Assembly: GCA_017471785.1 (NCBI GenBank)
Contig: JAFURP010000049.1
Coordinates: 1 to 37,419 of the forward strand
DNA: 37,419 nt
Origin: Clostridia bacterium
GTDB lineage: Bacteria; Bacillota; Clostridia; Christensenellales; Borkfalkiaceae
Reading direction: 5' to 3'
A program made the position numbers and the translations under genes. Positions 17,360 through 25,479 of the stretch are shown here, one piece after another; positions within the stretch are counted from its first letter, which is position 1; every line of letters starts with the position of its first letter. The notes under the pieces are model-generated. The model saw only the letters and a program-made list of their open reading frames with translations. It did no database searches and was not told the origin of the DNA.

Positions 17360-17389
17360 TTGACAAAAGTCGAGAAAATATATTATAAT
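17360..17389 (+). promoter_or_regulatory. Sigma-A promoter for the CNNM/CBS gene
   Basis: TTGACA (17360-17365) and TATAAT (17384-17389), both perfect consensus hexamers with an 18-base spacer. The predicted start is near 17396. Confidence 0.88.
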
Positions 17390-17453
17390 AGTATTCGTGA
17401 AGCTACGCGCTTTACGAAAATATTATTTTATTTCGGAGGATATTAAAAATATC

Positions 17454-18731
17454 ATGGATCCCCTACCCCTATCTATCATTATCGTAGTTTTAGTGCTTCT
17501 TTCCGCTTTCTTTTCGGGAACGGAAACGGCGTATTCGTGCGCGAACAGGATCAAGCTCAAAAGTATGGTGATGCTCGGCAAGAAGAACGCGAAAGCGGTG
17601 TATAAGTTCGCCGACGAAAACTACGATAAACTCGTTACGACCATTCTTATCGGTAACAATATCGTAAACTTGAGCGCGTCCGCGCTCGGCACGGTACTTT
17701 TTGCCAAGCTTTTGATGGGAACGAACGTCGACCCGACTTCCATTTCCACCATCGTTTTGACGGTGGTCGTATTGCTTTTCGGCGAGATCACGCCCAAGTA
17801 TTTCGCAAGCGTATATCCCGAAAAATTTTGCTTTTTGTTTTATCCGCTGATACAGGTGTTCTATTGGATACTTTATCCCTTGGGCAAGATCTTCGACGGG
17901 TATAAGGCGCTTATGGCGAAAGTGTTCAAGCTGAAAAAGGACGCGACCGTTACGGACGAGGAGCTGATGTCCCTCGTGGACGAAGCGGAGGAGGACGGAA
18001 CGCTCAAGGAGGACGAATCGGAGCTCGTGCGTTCGGCGCTGGAGTTCGACGATTTGAAAGTAGAGGATATATTGGTGCCGCGCGTAGACGTGTACGCCGT
18101 CGACGAGGATTCGACGATGGAGGAGGTGCGCGAGGTATTCAAAAAGACGGGCTATTCCCGTTTGCCCGTTTACAAGGAAACGATCGACAACGTTATCGGC
18201 TTGATACACGAGCGGGACTTCTTCAACGGCTACGTGGAGGGGGAAAAGGAGATCGGGCACTTGGTGCAGGATATCGTTTTCACCACCGAATACACCCGTA
18301 TTTCCACGCTTTTGAAGCAGCTGCAGAAGCGTAAGATCCATATGGCGGCGGTGTCCGACGAGTACGGCGGACTCGTGGGTATCGTGACCTTGGAGGACGT
18401 CCTGGAGCAGCTCGTAGGCGAGATCTGGGACGAACACGACGAGGAAGAGGTGCTTTACGGCAAGATCGCCGAGGACGAATATTGGGTGGACGGCAAGTTC
18501 CCCTTGGCTGATTTCTTCGCGCTCTACGATATGGAGGACGAGGACGATAAATACGACGCCAATACCGTCGGCGGCTGGGCGATGGAAAAGTACGGCGAGA
18601 TCCCGTCGATAGGCGAAACCTTGCGCTGTAAGGATCTGGAGATCAAGATCGTCAAGGCGAACAAGCAAAAGGTGCTCAAGGTGCGCTCCAAGCGCGTCGA
18701 GGACGTCGAGGACGACGAGGACGAGGATTGA
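17454..18731 (+). CDS. CNNM/CorC-family membrane protein with CBS pair
   Basis: Probable ion (Mg2+/Co2+-type) transporter, often annotated as hemolysin-family. There are 425 residues from ATG at 17454. The upstream in-frame ATG at 17397 sits at the predicted transcription start and cannot be used. CGGAGGA (17434-17440) is a slightly distant ribosome site. The N-terminal DUF21/CNNM domain has about four hydrophobic segments (LSIIIVVLVLLSAFFSG, then VVVLLFGEITPKYFAS). It is followed by an acidic linker, a CBS pair (from VEDILVPRVDVYAV to VGIVTLEDVLEQLVGEIWDE) and a C-terminal CorC_HlyC domain. The tail is very acidic (VEDVEDDEDED). It has its own promoter, so it is independent of opp. Confidence 0.9.
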   Translation: MDPLPLSIIIVVLVLLSAFFSGTETAYSCANRIKLKSMVMLGKKNAKAVYKFADENYDKLVTTILIGNNIVNLSASALGTVLFAKLLMGTNVDPTSISTIVLTVVVLLFGEITPKYFASVYPEKFCFLFYPLIQVFYWILYPLGKIFDGYKALMAKVFKLKKDATVTDEELMSLVDEAEEDGTLKEDESELVRSALEFDDLKVEDILVPRVDVYAVDEDSTMEEVREVFKKTGYSRLPVYKETIDNVIGLIHERDFFNGYVEGEKEIGHLVQDIVFTTEYTRISTLLKQLQKRKIHMAAVSDEYGGLVGIVTLEDVLEQLVGEIWDEHDEEEVLYGKIAEDEYWVDGKFPLADFFALYDMEDEDDKYDANTVGGWAMEKYGEIPSIGETLRCKDLEIKIVKANKQKVLKVRSKRVEDVEDDEDED

Positions 18732-18785
18732 TCTTTTCGGAGAAAATTTTCGAAAGATTATCATAAAACAATGAAAAATTTTCTA

Positions 18786-18814
18786 TTGCTTTTTTAAGGG
18801 ATAGAGAGTATAAT
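18786..18814 (+). promoter_or_regulatory. Sigma-A promoter for galE
   Basis: TTGCTT (18786-18791) and a perfect TATAAT (18809-18814) with a 17-base spacer, about 28 bases upstream of the GAGGTG ribosome-site region of galE. Confidence 0.8.
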
Positions 18815-18849
18815 AAAGGTACGAAAATCAAGTAAAGAGGTGTGAATAA

Positions 18850-19863
18850 ATGGCAACGATTTTGGTTACCGGCGGTTGCGGTTATATCGGCTCGCATACC
18901 GTATTGGAGCTTTTGAACAAGAACTACGAGGTGGTCGTAGTGGACAATTTCAGCAATTCGAGCTTTGAAAGTATCCGTCGCGTGCAAAAGATCACGGGCA
19001 AGACGGTGGTTTTCTACGAGGCGGACATTCGCGACAGCGCGGCTATGGAAAAGATATTTTCCGCGCATGCGTTCGACGCGGTCATTCATTTCGCGGCGTT
19101 CAAAGCGGTGGGCGAAAGCTGCAAGCTGCCCTTGAAATACTATGAAAACAACATCAGCGGTACGGTATCTCTTTTGCAGATAATGGAAAAGCACAACGTA
19201 AAGAAGATCATCTTCTCTTCGTCGGCTACCGTGTACGGCGATCCCGAGCGGTTGCCCCTCGACGAAACCTGCCGCCTTTCCACGACCAACCCGTACGGCA
19301 GCACTAAGCTTATGATGGAAAACATTATGCAGGACGTACATAAGGCGGACAATAGCTGGAATATCATTCTTCTCCGCTATTTCAACCCCGTCGGCGCGCA
19401 CGAGAGCGGTCTTATCGGCGAGGATCCCAAGGGTATCCCCAACAACCTGATGCCCTTCGTGGCGCAGGTGGCGAGCGGCAAATTGCAATGCATCAACGTA
19501 TTCGGCAACGATTACGACACCCCCGACGGCACGGGCGTACGCGATTATATCCACGTCGTAGACTTGGCGCTCGGGCATATCGCGGCGATCGAGCAATGCA
19601 ACGAAACGGGCGTGCATATCTATAACCTCGGCACGGGGCACGGATATAGCGTGCTCGATATGATCCACGCGTTTGAAAAGGCGTGCGGCAAGACTTTGCC
19701 TTATAAAATTTGCGAACGCCGTCCCGGGGACATCGCGGCTTGCTACGCTTGCCCCGATAAGGCGAAGAAGGACCTCAAGTGGGAGGCGAAATTCGGCATC
19801 GAGGAAATGTGCGCTTCGCAATGGAAATGGCAAAGCGGCAATCCCAGAGGCTACGAGGCGTAA
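18850..19863 (+). CDS. galE: UDP-glucose 4-epimerase
   Basis: NAD+-dependent interconversion of UDP-glucose and UDP-galactose, for galactose use or envelope glycan precursors. The 337-residue extended SDR enzyme has the Rossmann motif TGGCGYIGS (7-15). The catalytic triad region is SSSATVYG with Y149/K153 in NPYGSTK. YFNPVGAH and the C-terminal RRPGDIAACYA are GalE-specific. GAGGTGTG precedes the ATG. The next gene begins 10 bases after its stop. Confidence 0.95.
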   Translation: MATILVTGGCGYIGSHTVLELLNKNYEVVVVDNFSNSSFESIRRVQKITGKTVVFYEADIRDSAAMEKIFSAHAFDAVIHFAAFKAVGESCKLPLKYYENNISGTVSLLQIMEKHNVKKIIFSSSATVYGDPERLPLDETCRLSTTNPYGSTKLMMENIMQDVHKADNSWNIILLRYFNPVGAHESGLIGEDPKGIPNNLMPFVAQVASGKLQCINVFGNDYDTPDGTGVRDYIHVVDLALGHIAAIEQCNETGVHIYNLGTGHGYSVLDMIHAFEKACGKTLPYKICERRPGDIAACYACPDKAKKDLKWEAKFGIEEMCASQWKWQSGNPRGYEA

Positions 19864-19873
19864 CCGTCCCCGT

Positions 19874-20539
19874 ATGGTCGTTCAACCCGATACAATAATC
19901 CGTTCCGATCGTAAGACGCTGTCCGTCAGCATCGATCCCTTGGGTCGATTGACGGTGCGCGCACCCAAGCGGTGCAGCGAGGAGCGGATTTTTGCCTTTT
20001 TGCAAGAAAAGGAGGCTTGGATAAGCAAGCACAAACGGCAAAGAGAGGGGGCAGGTGCGAGACTACCGAGCGAAAACTTGGACGGCTTCACCTTTTTACT
20101 GCTTGGAAAGGAGCATACCGTTTCTCTCGTTTCGGGCGCGAAGATAGGCTACGACGGCGAGAATTTGCGGCTGTTCGTGCCGCGGGAAAGCTCGCGCGAG
20201 CGGTTAGTACGATGGCTGAAAGAAAACGCCAAGCGCATTTTACGCGAGGTAACGGCGCAAACGGCGCGGCGAATGGGCGTAGCGTATAAGTCCGTTTCGA
20301 TCTCAAGCGCAAAGACCCGTTGGGGCTCCTGCTCGGGGGATAACGCGGTGCGCTATTCCTTTCGGTTGTTGTACGCGCCCAAGGAGGTGCTCGAATACGT
20401 GGTCGTGCACGAGCTGGCGCATACCAAGCACAAGAACCATTCGGCGGCGTTTTGGGACGAGGTGAAAAGATACGAGCCGGCGTATAAGCAAAAGCGGAAA
20501 TGGTTAAAGGATAACGCGATCCTGATGGAGATTTTTTGA
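19874..20539 (+). CDS. YgjP-type zinc metallopeptidase-like protein (DUF45)
   Basis: About 221 residues from ATG at 19874; the upstream open frame is a shadow of galE. The zinc motif HELAH (179-183) with a third ligand H189 (HTKHKNHSAAFW) and the preceding KTRWGSCSG are hallmarks of the YgjP/DUF45 group. An N-terminal half with DPLGRLTVRAPKRCS matches the same family. There is no signal peptide, so it is cytoplasmic. No clear ribosome site is visible; translation may be coupled to galE 10 bases upstream. The substrate is unknown. Confidence 0.87.
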   Translation: MVVQPDTIIRSDRKTLSVSIDPLGRLTVRAPKRCSEERIFAFLQEKEAWISKHKRQREGAGARLPSENLDGFTFLLLGKEHTVSLVSGAKIGYDGENLRLFVPRESSRERLVRWLKENAKRILREVTAQTARRMGVAYKSVSISSAKTRWGSCSGDNAVRYSFRLLYAPKEVLEYVVVHELAHTKHKNHSAAFWDEVKRYEPAYKQKRKWLKDNAILMEIF

Positions 20540-20558
20540 GAAACGGCGGAAAAAGCGT

Positions 20559-20586
20559 TTGAAAATATGCCCCTACGGGGTATATT
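20559..20586 (+). promoter_or_regulatory. Candidate promoter with hairpin spacer upstream of sufC
   Basis: TTGAAA (20559-20564) and TATATT (20581-20586) with a 16-base spacer. The spacer contains the inverted repeat CCCC-TAC-GGGG (20570-20580), placed where a repressor could block polymerase. Confidence 0.5.
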
Positions 20587-20616
20587 ATATAGAGCGACGA
20601 GCAAGGAAATACGAAA

Positions 20617-21336
20617 ATGTTAGAACTGAAGAATATAAGCTATAAGGTAGACGACGAGCTTGGTGAAAAATATATATTAAAGGATATCGATTTGACGCTT
20701 GACGAGCGGTTCGTGGCGTTTACGGGCCCCAACGGCGGCGGTAAATCGACGCTTGCCAAGGTGATCGCCGGTATTCTCAAGCCCACCTCGGGAACGATCT
20801 ATTTGGACGGAGAGGATATCACCGCGCTTTCGGTGACCGAGCGCGCGAAAAAAGGTATATCCTACGCCTTTCAACAGCCCGTACGCTTTAAGGGCTTGAC
20901 GGTACGCGATCTGATCAATATCGCCGCGGGAAAAACGCTCAAGGTGTCCGACGCCTGCGCCTATTTGTCGGAGGTGGGCATGTGTGCGCGCGATTATATC
21001 GATCGCGAGGTGAACGCTTCCCTTTCGGGTGGCGAATTGAAGCGGATCGAGATCGCCACCATTCTCGCTCGTAGCACCAAGCTTTCGGTGTTCGACGAGC
21101 CGGAGGCGGGGATCGATCTTTGGAGCTTTGGCAATCTCATCAAGGTATTTGAAAAGATGCACGAAAAAACGCAGGGGAACATTTTGATCATCTCCCATCA
21201 GGAGCGTATTTTGAATATAGCCGACAAGATCGTCGTGATCGCAAACGGCAGGATCAAAGAGCAGGGCAAAAAGAACGAGGTGCTGCCCTCGCTTTTGGGA
21301 CAAGACGCTTGTAAAGCGTTGACGGAAAAGCTGTAA
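20617..21336 (+). CDS. sufC: SufC-like Fe-S assembly ATPase
   Basis: ABC-type ATPase, 239 residues, that drives a SufB/SufD-type scaffold in iron-sulfur cluster assembly. Walker A GPNGGGKST, signature LSGGELKR, Walker B LSVFDEPEAGIDLW and H-loop IISHQE are intact. The DEPEAGID wording and FAFQQPVRF-type Q-loop (YAFQQPVRFKG) are SufC-like rather than transporter-like. It lies 12 bases before a single SufB/D-type gene with no sufS, sufU or second scaffold gene nearby, matching the SUF-like minimal system (SmsC). Confidence 0.9.
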   Translation: MLELKNISYKVDDELGEKYILKDIDLTLDERFVAFTGPNGGGKSTLAKVIAGILKPTSGTIYLDGEDITALSVTERAKKGISYAFQQPVRFKGLTVRDLINIAAGKTLKVSDACAYLSEVGMCARDYIDREVNASLSGGELKRIEIATILARSTKLSVFDEPEAGIDLWSFGNLIKVFEKMHEKTQGNILIISHQERILNIADKIVVIANGRIKEQGKKNEVLPSLLGQDACKALTEKL

Positions 21337-21348
21337 GGAGGTAGGCGT

Positions 21349-22275
21349 ATGGACGCGATCGAAAAGGATTTATTGCTGAAAATCGCCGACCTGCACGGCG
21401 TGCCCGAGGGGGCGTACAATATCCGCGGCAACGGCGAGCTTTCCGCGCGCAATACGACGGCGAATATCGATATCGTAACCAAGACGGACGGTAAATCAGG
21501 TATCGATATCTATATCAAGCCCCACACGAAAAACGAGAGCTTGCATATCCCCGTCGTTATCAGTAAGGCTGGCTTACAAGAGGTGGTATATAACGATTTC
21601 CATATCGGCGAGGGAGCGGACGTGGTGATCGTGGCGGGCTGCGGTATCCACAACTGCGGCGGCGTGGATATGACCTCGCGCCACGACGGCGTGCATACCT
21701 TTTACGTGGGGAAAAACGCCAAGGTGAAATACGTGGAAAAGCATTACGGCGAGGGGGACGGCAACGGTAAAAACGTGATGAACCCCGAAACGGTGGTGCA
21801 TCTCGAGGAGGGCGCGCGAATGGAGATGGAAACGACCCAGATCAAGGGTATCGATTCGACTAAGCGCGTCACCCGTGCGGATATGAAATCGGGGGCGAAT
21901 TTTATCGTCAAAGAAAAATTGTATACGCACGGCAAGCAATCGGCGGACACCGATTTTATCGTGGATATGAACGGAGAGGGGTGCAGCGCGGACGTCATGT
22001 CCCGTTCGGTAGCGGCAGGTACCTCCCGTCAAAACTTCGTATCGACGATGAACGGTAACGCACCCTGCCACGGGCATACCGAGTGCGACGCGATCATTAT
22101 GGACGACGCGGCGGTCACCGCGGCGCCCTGTCTTTCGGCGAACCATATCGACGCGGAGCTTATCCACGAGGCGGCGATCGGTAAGATCGCGGGCGAACAG
22201 CTGATCAAGCTTATGACCTTGGGGCTTACCGAAAAGGAAGCGGAGGAGCAGATCATCAAGGGCTTCCTACATTAA
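21349..22275 (+). CDS. sufB: SufB/SufD-family scaffold, minimal (SmsB-like)
   Basis: Predicted scaffold partner of SufC, 308 residues, much shorter than SufB (about 465) or SufD (about 420-440). It has the right-handed beta-helix core pattern (HIPVVISKAGLQEVVYNDFH, then DVVIVAGCGIHNCGG with C98 and C103) and the conserved C-terminal SCLSANHIDAELIHEAAIGK-like segment (here CLSANHIDAELIHEAAIG). AAGGAGG precedes the ATG. The length and single-copy pairing with SufC fit the minimal SmsB type. Which cysteines bind the cluster is not known from the sequence. Confidence 0.88.
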   Translation: MDAIEKDLLLKIADLHGVPEGAYNIRGNGELSARNTTANIDIVTKTDGKSGIDIYIKPHTKNESLHIPVVISKAGLQEVVYNDFHIGEGADVVIVAGCGIHNCGGVDMTSRHDGVHTFYVGKNAKVKYVEKHYGEGDGNGKNVMNPETVVHLEEGARMEMETTQIKGIDSTKRVTRADMKSGANFIVKEKLYTHGKQSADTDFIVDMNGEGCSADVMSRSVAAGTSRQNFVSTMNGNAPCHGHTECDAIIMDDAAVTAAPCLSANHIDAELIHEAAIGKIAGEQLIKLMTLGLTEKEAEEQIIKGFLH

Positions 22276-22433
22276 AAACAAAGAATATACGGCGCAATAC
22301 GGCGTTAAGCTTGCGTTTTCTCTCGCTCGTTTACCTTCGTAAATCTCCCGTCGAGAAATCCGCGCTTTCCTTGTCTTGCTTGTATCTTGCTTTGTTTTTA
22401 TCGCTTGGCTCGGAGTATACAATTATAGTTGTA
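22273..22433. repeat. Stop-anchored hairpin element, copy 3 (after sufB)
   Basis: Perfect 11-bp outer arms TAAAAACAAAG (22273-22283, starting with the sufB stop codon) and CTTTGTTTTTA (22390-22400). The internal hairpin region has GTTTAC-CTTC-GTAAAT at its apex and flanking TCTCG/CGAGA. To the right come TCGCTTGGCTCGGAG and the palindrome TACAATTA|TAGTTGTA (22418-22433), which has one G-T wobble. The whole gap 22276-22552 is this element, the repeat at 22444-22509 and a ribosome site. Confidence 0.8.
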
Positions 22434-22443
22434 AAACCCGTTT

Positions 22444-22509
22444 GTCATTGCGTTCAGCTTTCTTACTATTGTCATTGCGAGGGAGCGTAGCGACCGTGGC
22501 AATCTCATA
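22444..22509. repeat. GTCATTGCG...GGCAATCTCATA dispersed repeat, copy 2
   Basis: GTCATTGCGTTCAGCTTT (22444-22461) and GGCAATCTCATA (22498-22509) match copy 1 exactly. A second GTCATTGCG at 22471 begins a GAGGGAGCGTAGCGACC segment, so this copy appears to be a nested or tandem pair. Confidence 0.7.
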
Positions 22510-22552
22510 TAAAATCCAGCCGTATCATTAACTATCAAAGGAGAAAATAACT

Positions 22553-23929
22553 ATGAGCGAACTTGCTTATAAAAGAACGAACGTATACGAAAAGGCGGAC
22601 GAAAAGCTCTTAAAGGAGATCTTCGATTACGCGGAGGGGTATAAGGTATTCCTGGACGAGGGCAAAACGGAGCGCGAGGCTTGCGCGTTTGCCAAAAGCG
22701 AAGCGATCAAAAACGGCTATAAGCCGTATAAATTCGGACAAAAGCTCGTCGCGGGAGATAAGGTGTACTACGATAACCGCGGTAAGAATTTGTACCTTAT
22801 CAAGGTAGGCACCAAGCCCGTGGAGGAGGACGGTATCCGTATCCTCGCTTCCCATATCGACAGCCCCCGTATCGATTTCAAGCAAGTGCCCTTGTACGAA
22901 ACGGAGGGCATCGCGTTTGCGAAAACGCACTATTACGGCGGTATCCGCAAATATCAATGGGCGACCGTTCCTCTCGCGTTGCACGGCGCGGTGGCGCTCA
23001 AGGACGGCAGCGTGATCGATATCAAGGTAGGCGAGGACGAAAACGATCCCGTATTCTACATAAGCGACCTTTTGCCCCATTTGGCGGCGAAGCAAAACGC
23101 AAAGTCGCTTGCGGAGGGTATCGGCGGCGAGGATCTCAACGTGTGGCTGGGCAATCTTCCCTACACCCTTGCGGAAAACGAAAAGGATAGAACCGTCAAG
23201 GAAAACCTGCTTAAAATTTTGAACGAGAAATACGGTATGGCGGAGGCGGATTTCTTGAGCGCCGAGCTGTGCGTGGTGCCTGCCTATAAGGCAAAGGATA
23301 TCGGCTTCGACCGCGCGCTTATGGGTGCGTACGGGCACGACGACCGCGTTTGCTCCTATCCCGCGTTTACCGCCCTTTTCGACGAGCCGGACGGCGAGCA
23401 TACCGTTATGGTCATTCTCGCGGATAAAGAGGAGATCGGGAGCGAGGGAACGACGGGTATGCAATGCGTGCTGTTCACCGACCTTATCGACGCGATCGCG
23501 CAATCGTTTAACGTTTCCTCGGCGGCGGTGCGCGCCAATTCCAAATGCCTTTCCGCGGACGTGAACGCAGGGTACGATCCCAACTTCCGCGACGTATGCG
23601 AGCCGCTCAATACGGCGTATATCTCCTGCGGCGCGGGCGTTACCAAATTCACGGGCGCGCGCGGCAAGGGCAGCTCCAACGACGCGGACGCGGAGTTTAT
23701 CGGCTTCTTGCGTAAGATCTTCGACGAAAACGGCGTCGTTTGGCAAACGGGCGAGATGGGCAAGGTAGACGCAGGCGGCGGCGGTACGGTGGCGAAATAT
23801 ATCGCCAAAATGAATATCGACACCATCGATATCGGCGTGCCCGTGATCTCGATGCATTCGCCCTTCGAGGTGATCTCCAAAGCCGATTTGTACGAGGTGT
23901 ATCTCGCTTTCCGCGCTTTCTTGAAATAA
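22553..23929 (+). CDS. M18-family aminopeptidase (first copy)
   Basis: Cytoplasmic zinc aminopeptidase of the M18 family (APEB/aspartyl-aminopeptidase-like), 458 residues. Family motifs: the metal ligand ASHIDSPRIDF (about 100-110), YGHDDRVCSYPAFTAL, the catalytic/metal pair DKEEIGSEGTTGMQ and the C-terminal PVISMHSPFEV. AAAGGAG lies about 8 bases before the ATG. A second, divergent M18 gene converges on it from the right. Together with the opp transporter, a role in breaking down imported peptides is plausible but inferred. Confidence 0.92.
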   Translation: MSELAYKRTNVYEKADEKLLKEIFDYAEGYKVFLDEGKTEREACAFAKSEAIKNGYKPYKFGQKLVAGDKVYYDNRGKNLYLIKVGTKPVEEDGIRILASHIDSPRIDFKQVPLYETEGIAFAKTHYYGGIRKYQWATVPLALHGAVALKDGSVIDIKVGEDENDPVFYISDLLPHLAAKQNAKSLAEGIGGEDLNVWLGNLPYTLAENEKDRTVKENLLKILNEKYGMAEADFLSAELCVVPAYKAKDIGFDRALMGAYGHDDRVCSYPAFTALFDEPDGEHTVMVILADKEEIGSEGTTGMQCVLFTDLIDAIAQSFNVSSAAVRANSKCLSADVNAGYDPNFRDVCEPLNTAYISCGAGVTKFTGARGKGSSNDADAEFIGFLRKIFDENGVVWQTGEMGKVDAGGGGTVAKYIAKMNIDTIDIGVPVISMHSPFEVISKADLYEVYLAFRAFLK

Positions 23930-23943
23930 TTTTTACGCAAAAG

Positions 23944-23978
23944 AAAAAGGTTTTCCCGGACTTGGGAAAACCTTTTTT
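23944..23978. terminator. Bidirectional terminator between the two M18 genes
   Basis: AAAAAGGTTTTCCC (23944-23957), loop GGACTT, GGGAAAACCTTTTTT (23964-23978). A- and T-runs on both flanks serve both convergent genes. Confidence 0.93.
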
Positions 23979-23992
23979 GCCGTTTTTGCGCG

Positions 23993-25264
23993 TCAGCGAA
24001 TAATATAGCCGTCCTCCTCGACGAGAAAATCGGAGGAATAGAACGCCGTTAAGGCGTTGACCAGCTCGGTGTAGTCCGATTTGGCAAAGCACTCGCAAGC
24101 GGAATGCATAGCGAGCTGTGCGATACCGATATCCGCGCCCGCCATTCCAAAACGCGTGACCGCCGAAGCGCCGAGAGTGCTGCCGCTACGCACGTCCGAG
24201 CGGTTGAAAAAGCTTTGCCGCTTTACGCCCGCCTTATCGAGCAGGGTCTTTACGACGACGGAGGAGATCGCGTCCGTAATATACGCGCCGCCCGCGTGCG
24301 ATTTGATCACTACGCCGCCGCCCAGCGCAGCCTTGTTGGTCGTATCCGATTTTTCGGGGTGATTGGGATGCGTCGCGTGCGCGTTATCCACCGAAAGGAG
24401 GAAGGAGGAGGCGAGCGCCTTGTAATATTCGTTGTCGTCGAAACGGAGGGCGTACGCGATCCTACGCAATGCGTTTTCGAGGAAATCCCCGTCCGCGCCT
24501 TGGGCGGTACGATTGCCGATCTCTTCCGCGTTCATAAACGCCGCTACGCACACGCCGTCGCTTTCCGCCGCGGAGAGCAAGCCCTCCAAGCTCGCGTAGG
24601 CGCTCGTCAAATTATCGATGCGGGGAGAAGCCAAAAATTCGTCGTTCACGCCGAAGAAGTAAGGGGCTTGCGCGTTGACGAGATACAGATCGTAGGAAAG
24701 CACCTTGCCCTCGCCCGAAAGGCGTTCCAGCCAGTCCGTTTCCCCGTCCGCAAAGCCCAAGACGGGTTGTAGATCGATCTGCGGATTGACGGCAAAGCCG
24801 TCGTTCACGCCGCGGTTTTGATGGGCGGCAAGGGAGGGTATGGTGACGAGATAGGGAGAAACGACCGTTTCCGCGCGCACCCGATTGTTTTCGCTCTTTA
24901 CCACGCGTCCCGCGATCCTCAAGGGACGGTCGAAGAAGGAATACCAAACGCCGCCGCCGTATGGCTCGGTGTTGAGCGTAGCAACGACGCCCTTTTTCTC
25001 CACGGGATTTTCCTTGAGCTTGAGCGCGGGCGAATCGAGGTGCGAGGCGGCGATCTTATAGGAGAAGCTGTCCAGATCGCCGACGACGAACGCCACCAAA
25101 CAGCCGCCGCCCCGTTCGACGAAATATTTACCGCCCTCGCAAAGCTCCCATTCCTCCGTTTCCTTTAACCGCTTGAAGCCGTTTTCCGATAAAACCGCGC
25201 GGATATTTTCACAGGCGTTGTACGCCGTGAGGGAAGTGCTTAAAAAATCGAGTAATTTTTCCAT
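23993..25264 (-). CDS. M18-family aminopeptidase (second copy)
   Basis: Second zinc aminopeptidase of family M18, 423 residues, minus strand. Motifs: ASHLDSPALKLKENPV (metal-ligand His/Asp), EPYGGGVWYSFFDRPL, FLASPRIDNLTSAYASL (Asp ligand), MNAEEIGNRTAQGADG (Glu pair) and NAHATHPNHPEKSD. The wording differs clearly from the neighbouring M18 protein (for example GNRTAQGA against GSEGTTGM), so this is an old paralogue or separate subfamily, not a recent duplicate. It has its own promoter at 25301-25329 and shares the terminator with the first copy. Confidence 0.92.
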   Translation of the reverse strand: MEKLLDFLSTSLTAYNACENIRAVLSENGFKRLKETEEWELCEGGKYFVERGGGCLVAFVVGDLDSFSYKIAASHLDSPALKLKENPVEKKGVVATLNTEPYGGGVWYSFFDRPLRIAGRVVKSENNRVRAETVVSPYLVTIPSLAAHQNRGVNDGFAVNPQIDLQPVLGFADGETDWLERLSGEGKVLSYDLYLVNAQAPYFFGVNDEFLASPRIDNLTSAYASLEGLLSAAESDGVCVAAFMNAEEIGNRTAQGADGDFLENALRRIAYALRFDDNEYYKALASSFLLSVDNAHATHPNHPEKSDTTNKAALGGGVVIKSHAGGAYITDAISSVVVKTLLDKAGVKRQSFFNRSDVRSGSTLGASAVTRFGMAGADIGIAQLAMHSACECFAKSDYTELVNALTAFYSSDFLVEEDGYIIR

Positions 25265-25300
25265 GACCGTTCTCCGATAAACCCGTTGTTTCGTATATCC

Positions 25301-25329
25301 ATTGTAGCATTTTTTCCTCCGTTTGACAA
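25301..25329 (-). promoter_or_regulatory. Sigma-A promoter for the minus-strand M18 gene
   Basis: On the minus strand, TTGTCA (complement of 25324-25329) and TACAAT (complement of 25301-25306) are separated by exactly 17 bases. Confidence 0.82.
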
Positions 25330-25420
25330 GCCTTTACGCGAAAAATGTTTCTAAAAGGTTAACGAACGGTAAAATATATGAAAAAATGATGAAAAGTATA
25401 AAAAGGGTGTTGTAACAAGC

Positions 25421-25448
25421 TTGACAAAATCGCAAAAGGGTATATAAT
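25421..25448 (+). promoter_or_regulatory. Sigma-A promoter for marR-ABC operon
   Basis: Perfect TTGACA (25421-25426) and TATAAT (25443-25448) with a 16-base spacer, bracketed by two TTGT...ACAA inverted repeats. Confidence 0.85.
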
Positions 25449-25449
25449 A

Positions 25450-25466
25450 TTGTATGAATAATACAA
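25450..25466 (+). promoter_or_regulatory. Candidate MarR operator
   Basis: TTGTAT-GAATA-ATACAA, a perfect 6-5-6 inverted repeat immediately after the -10 box, over the predicted transcription start. A related TTGT-A-ACAA (25410-25418) lies just upstream of the -35. This placement is typical for autorepression by MarR proteins. Confidence 0.65.
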
Positions 25467-25479
25467 GGAGAGGAAGGAT

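Noticed and set aside
18732..18785. Terminator after the CNNM/CBS gene
   Set aside because: ATCTTTTCG...CGAAAGAT can pair, but imperfectly and without a T-run next to the stem; too weak to call.
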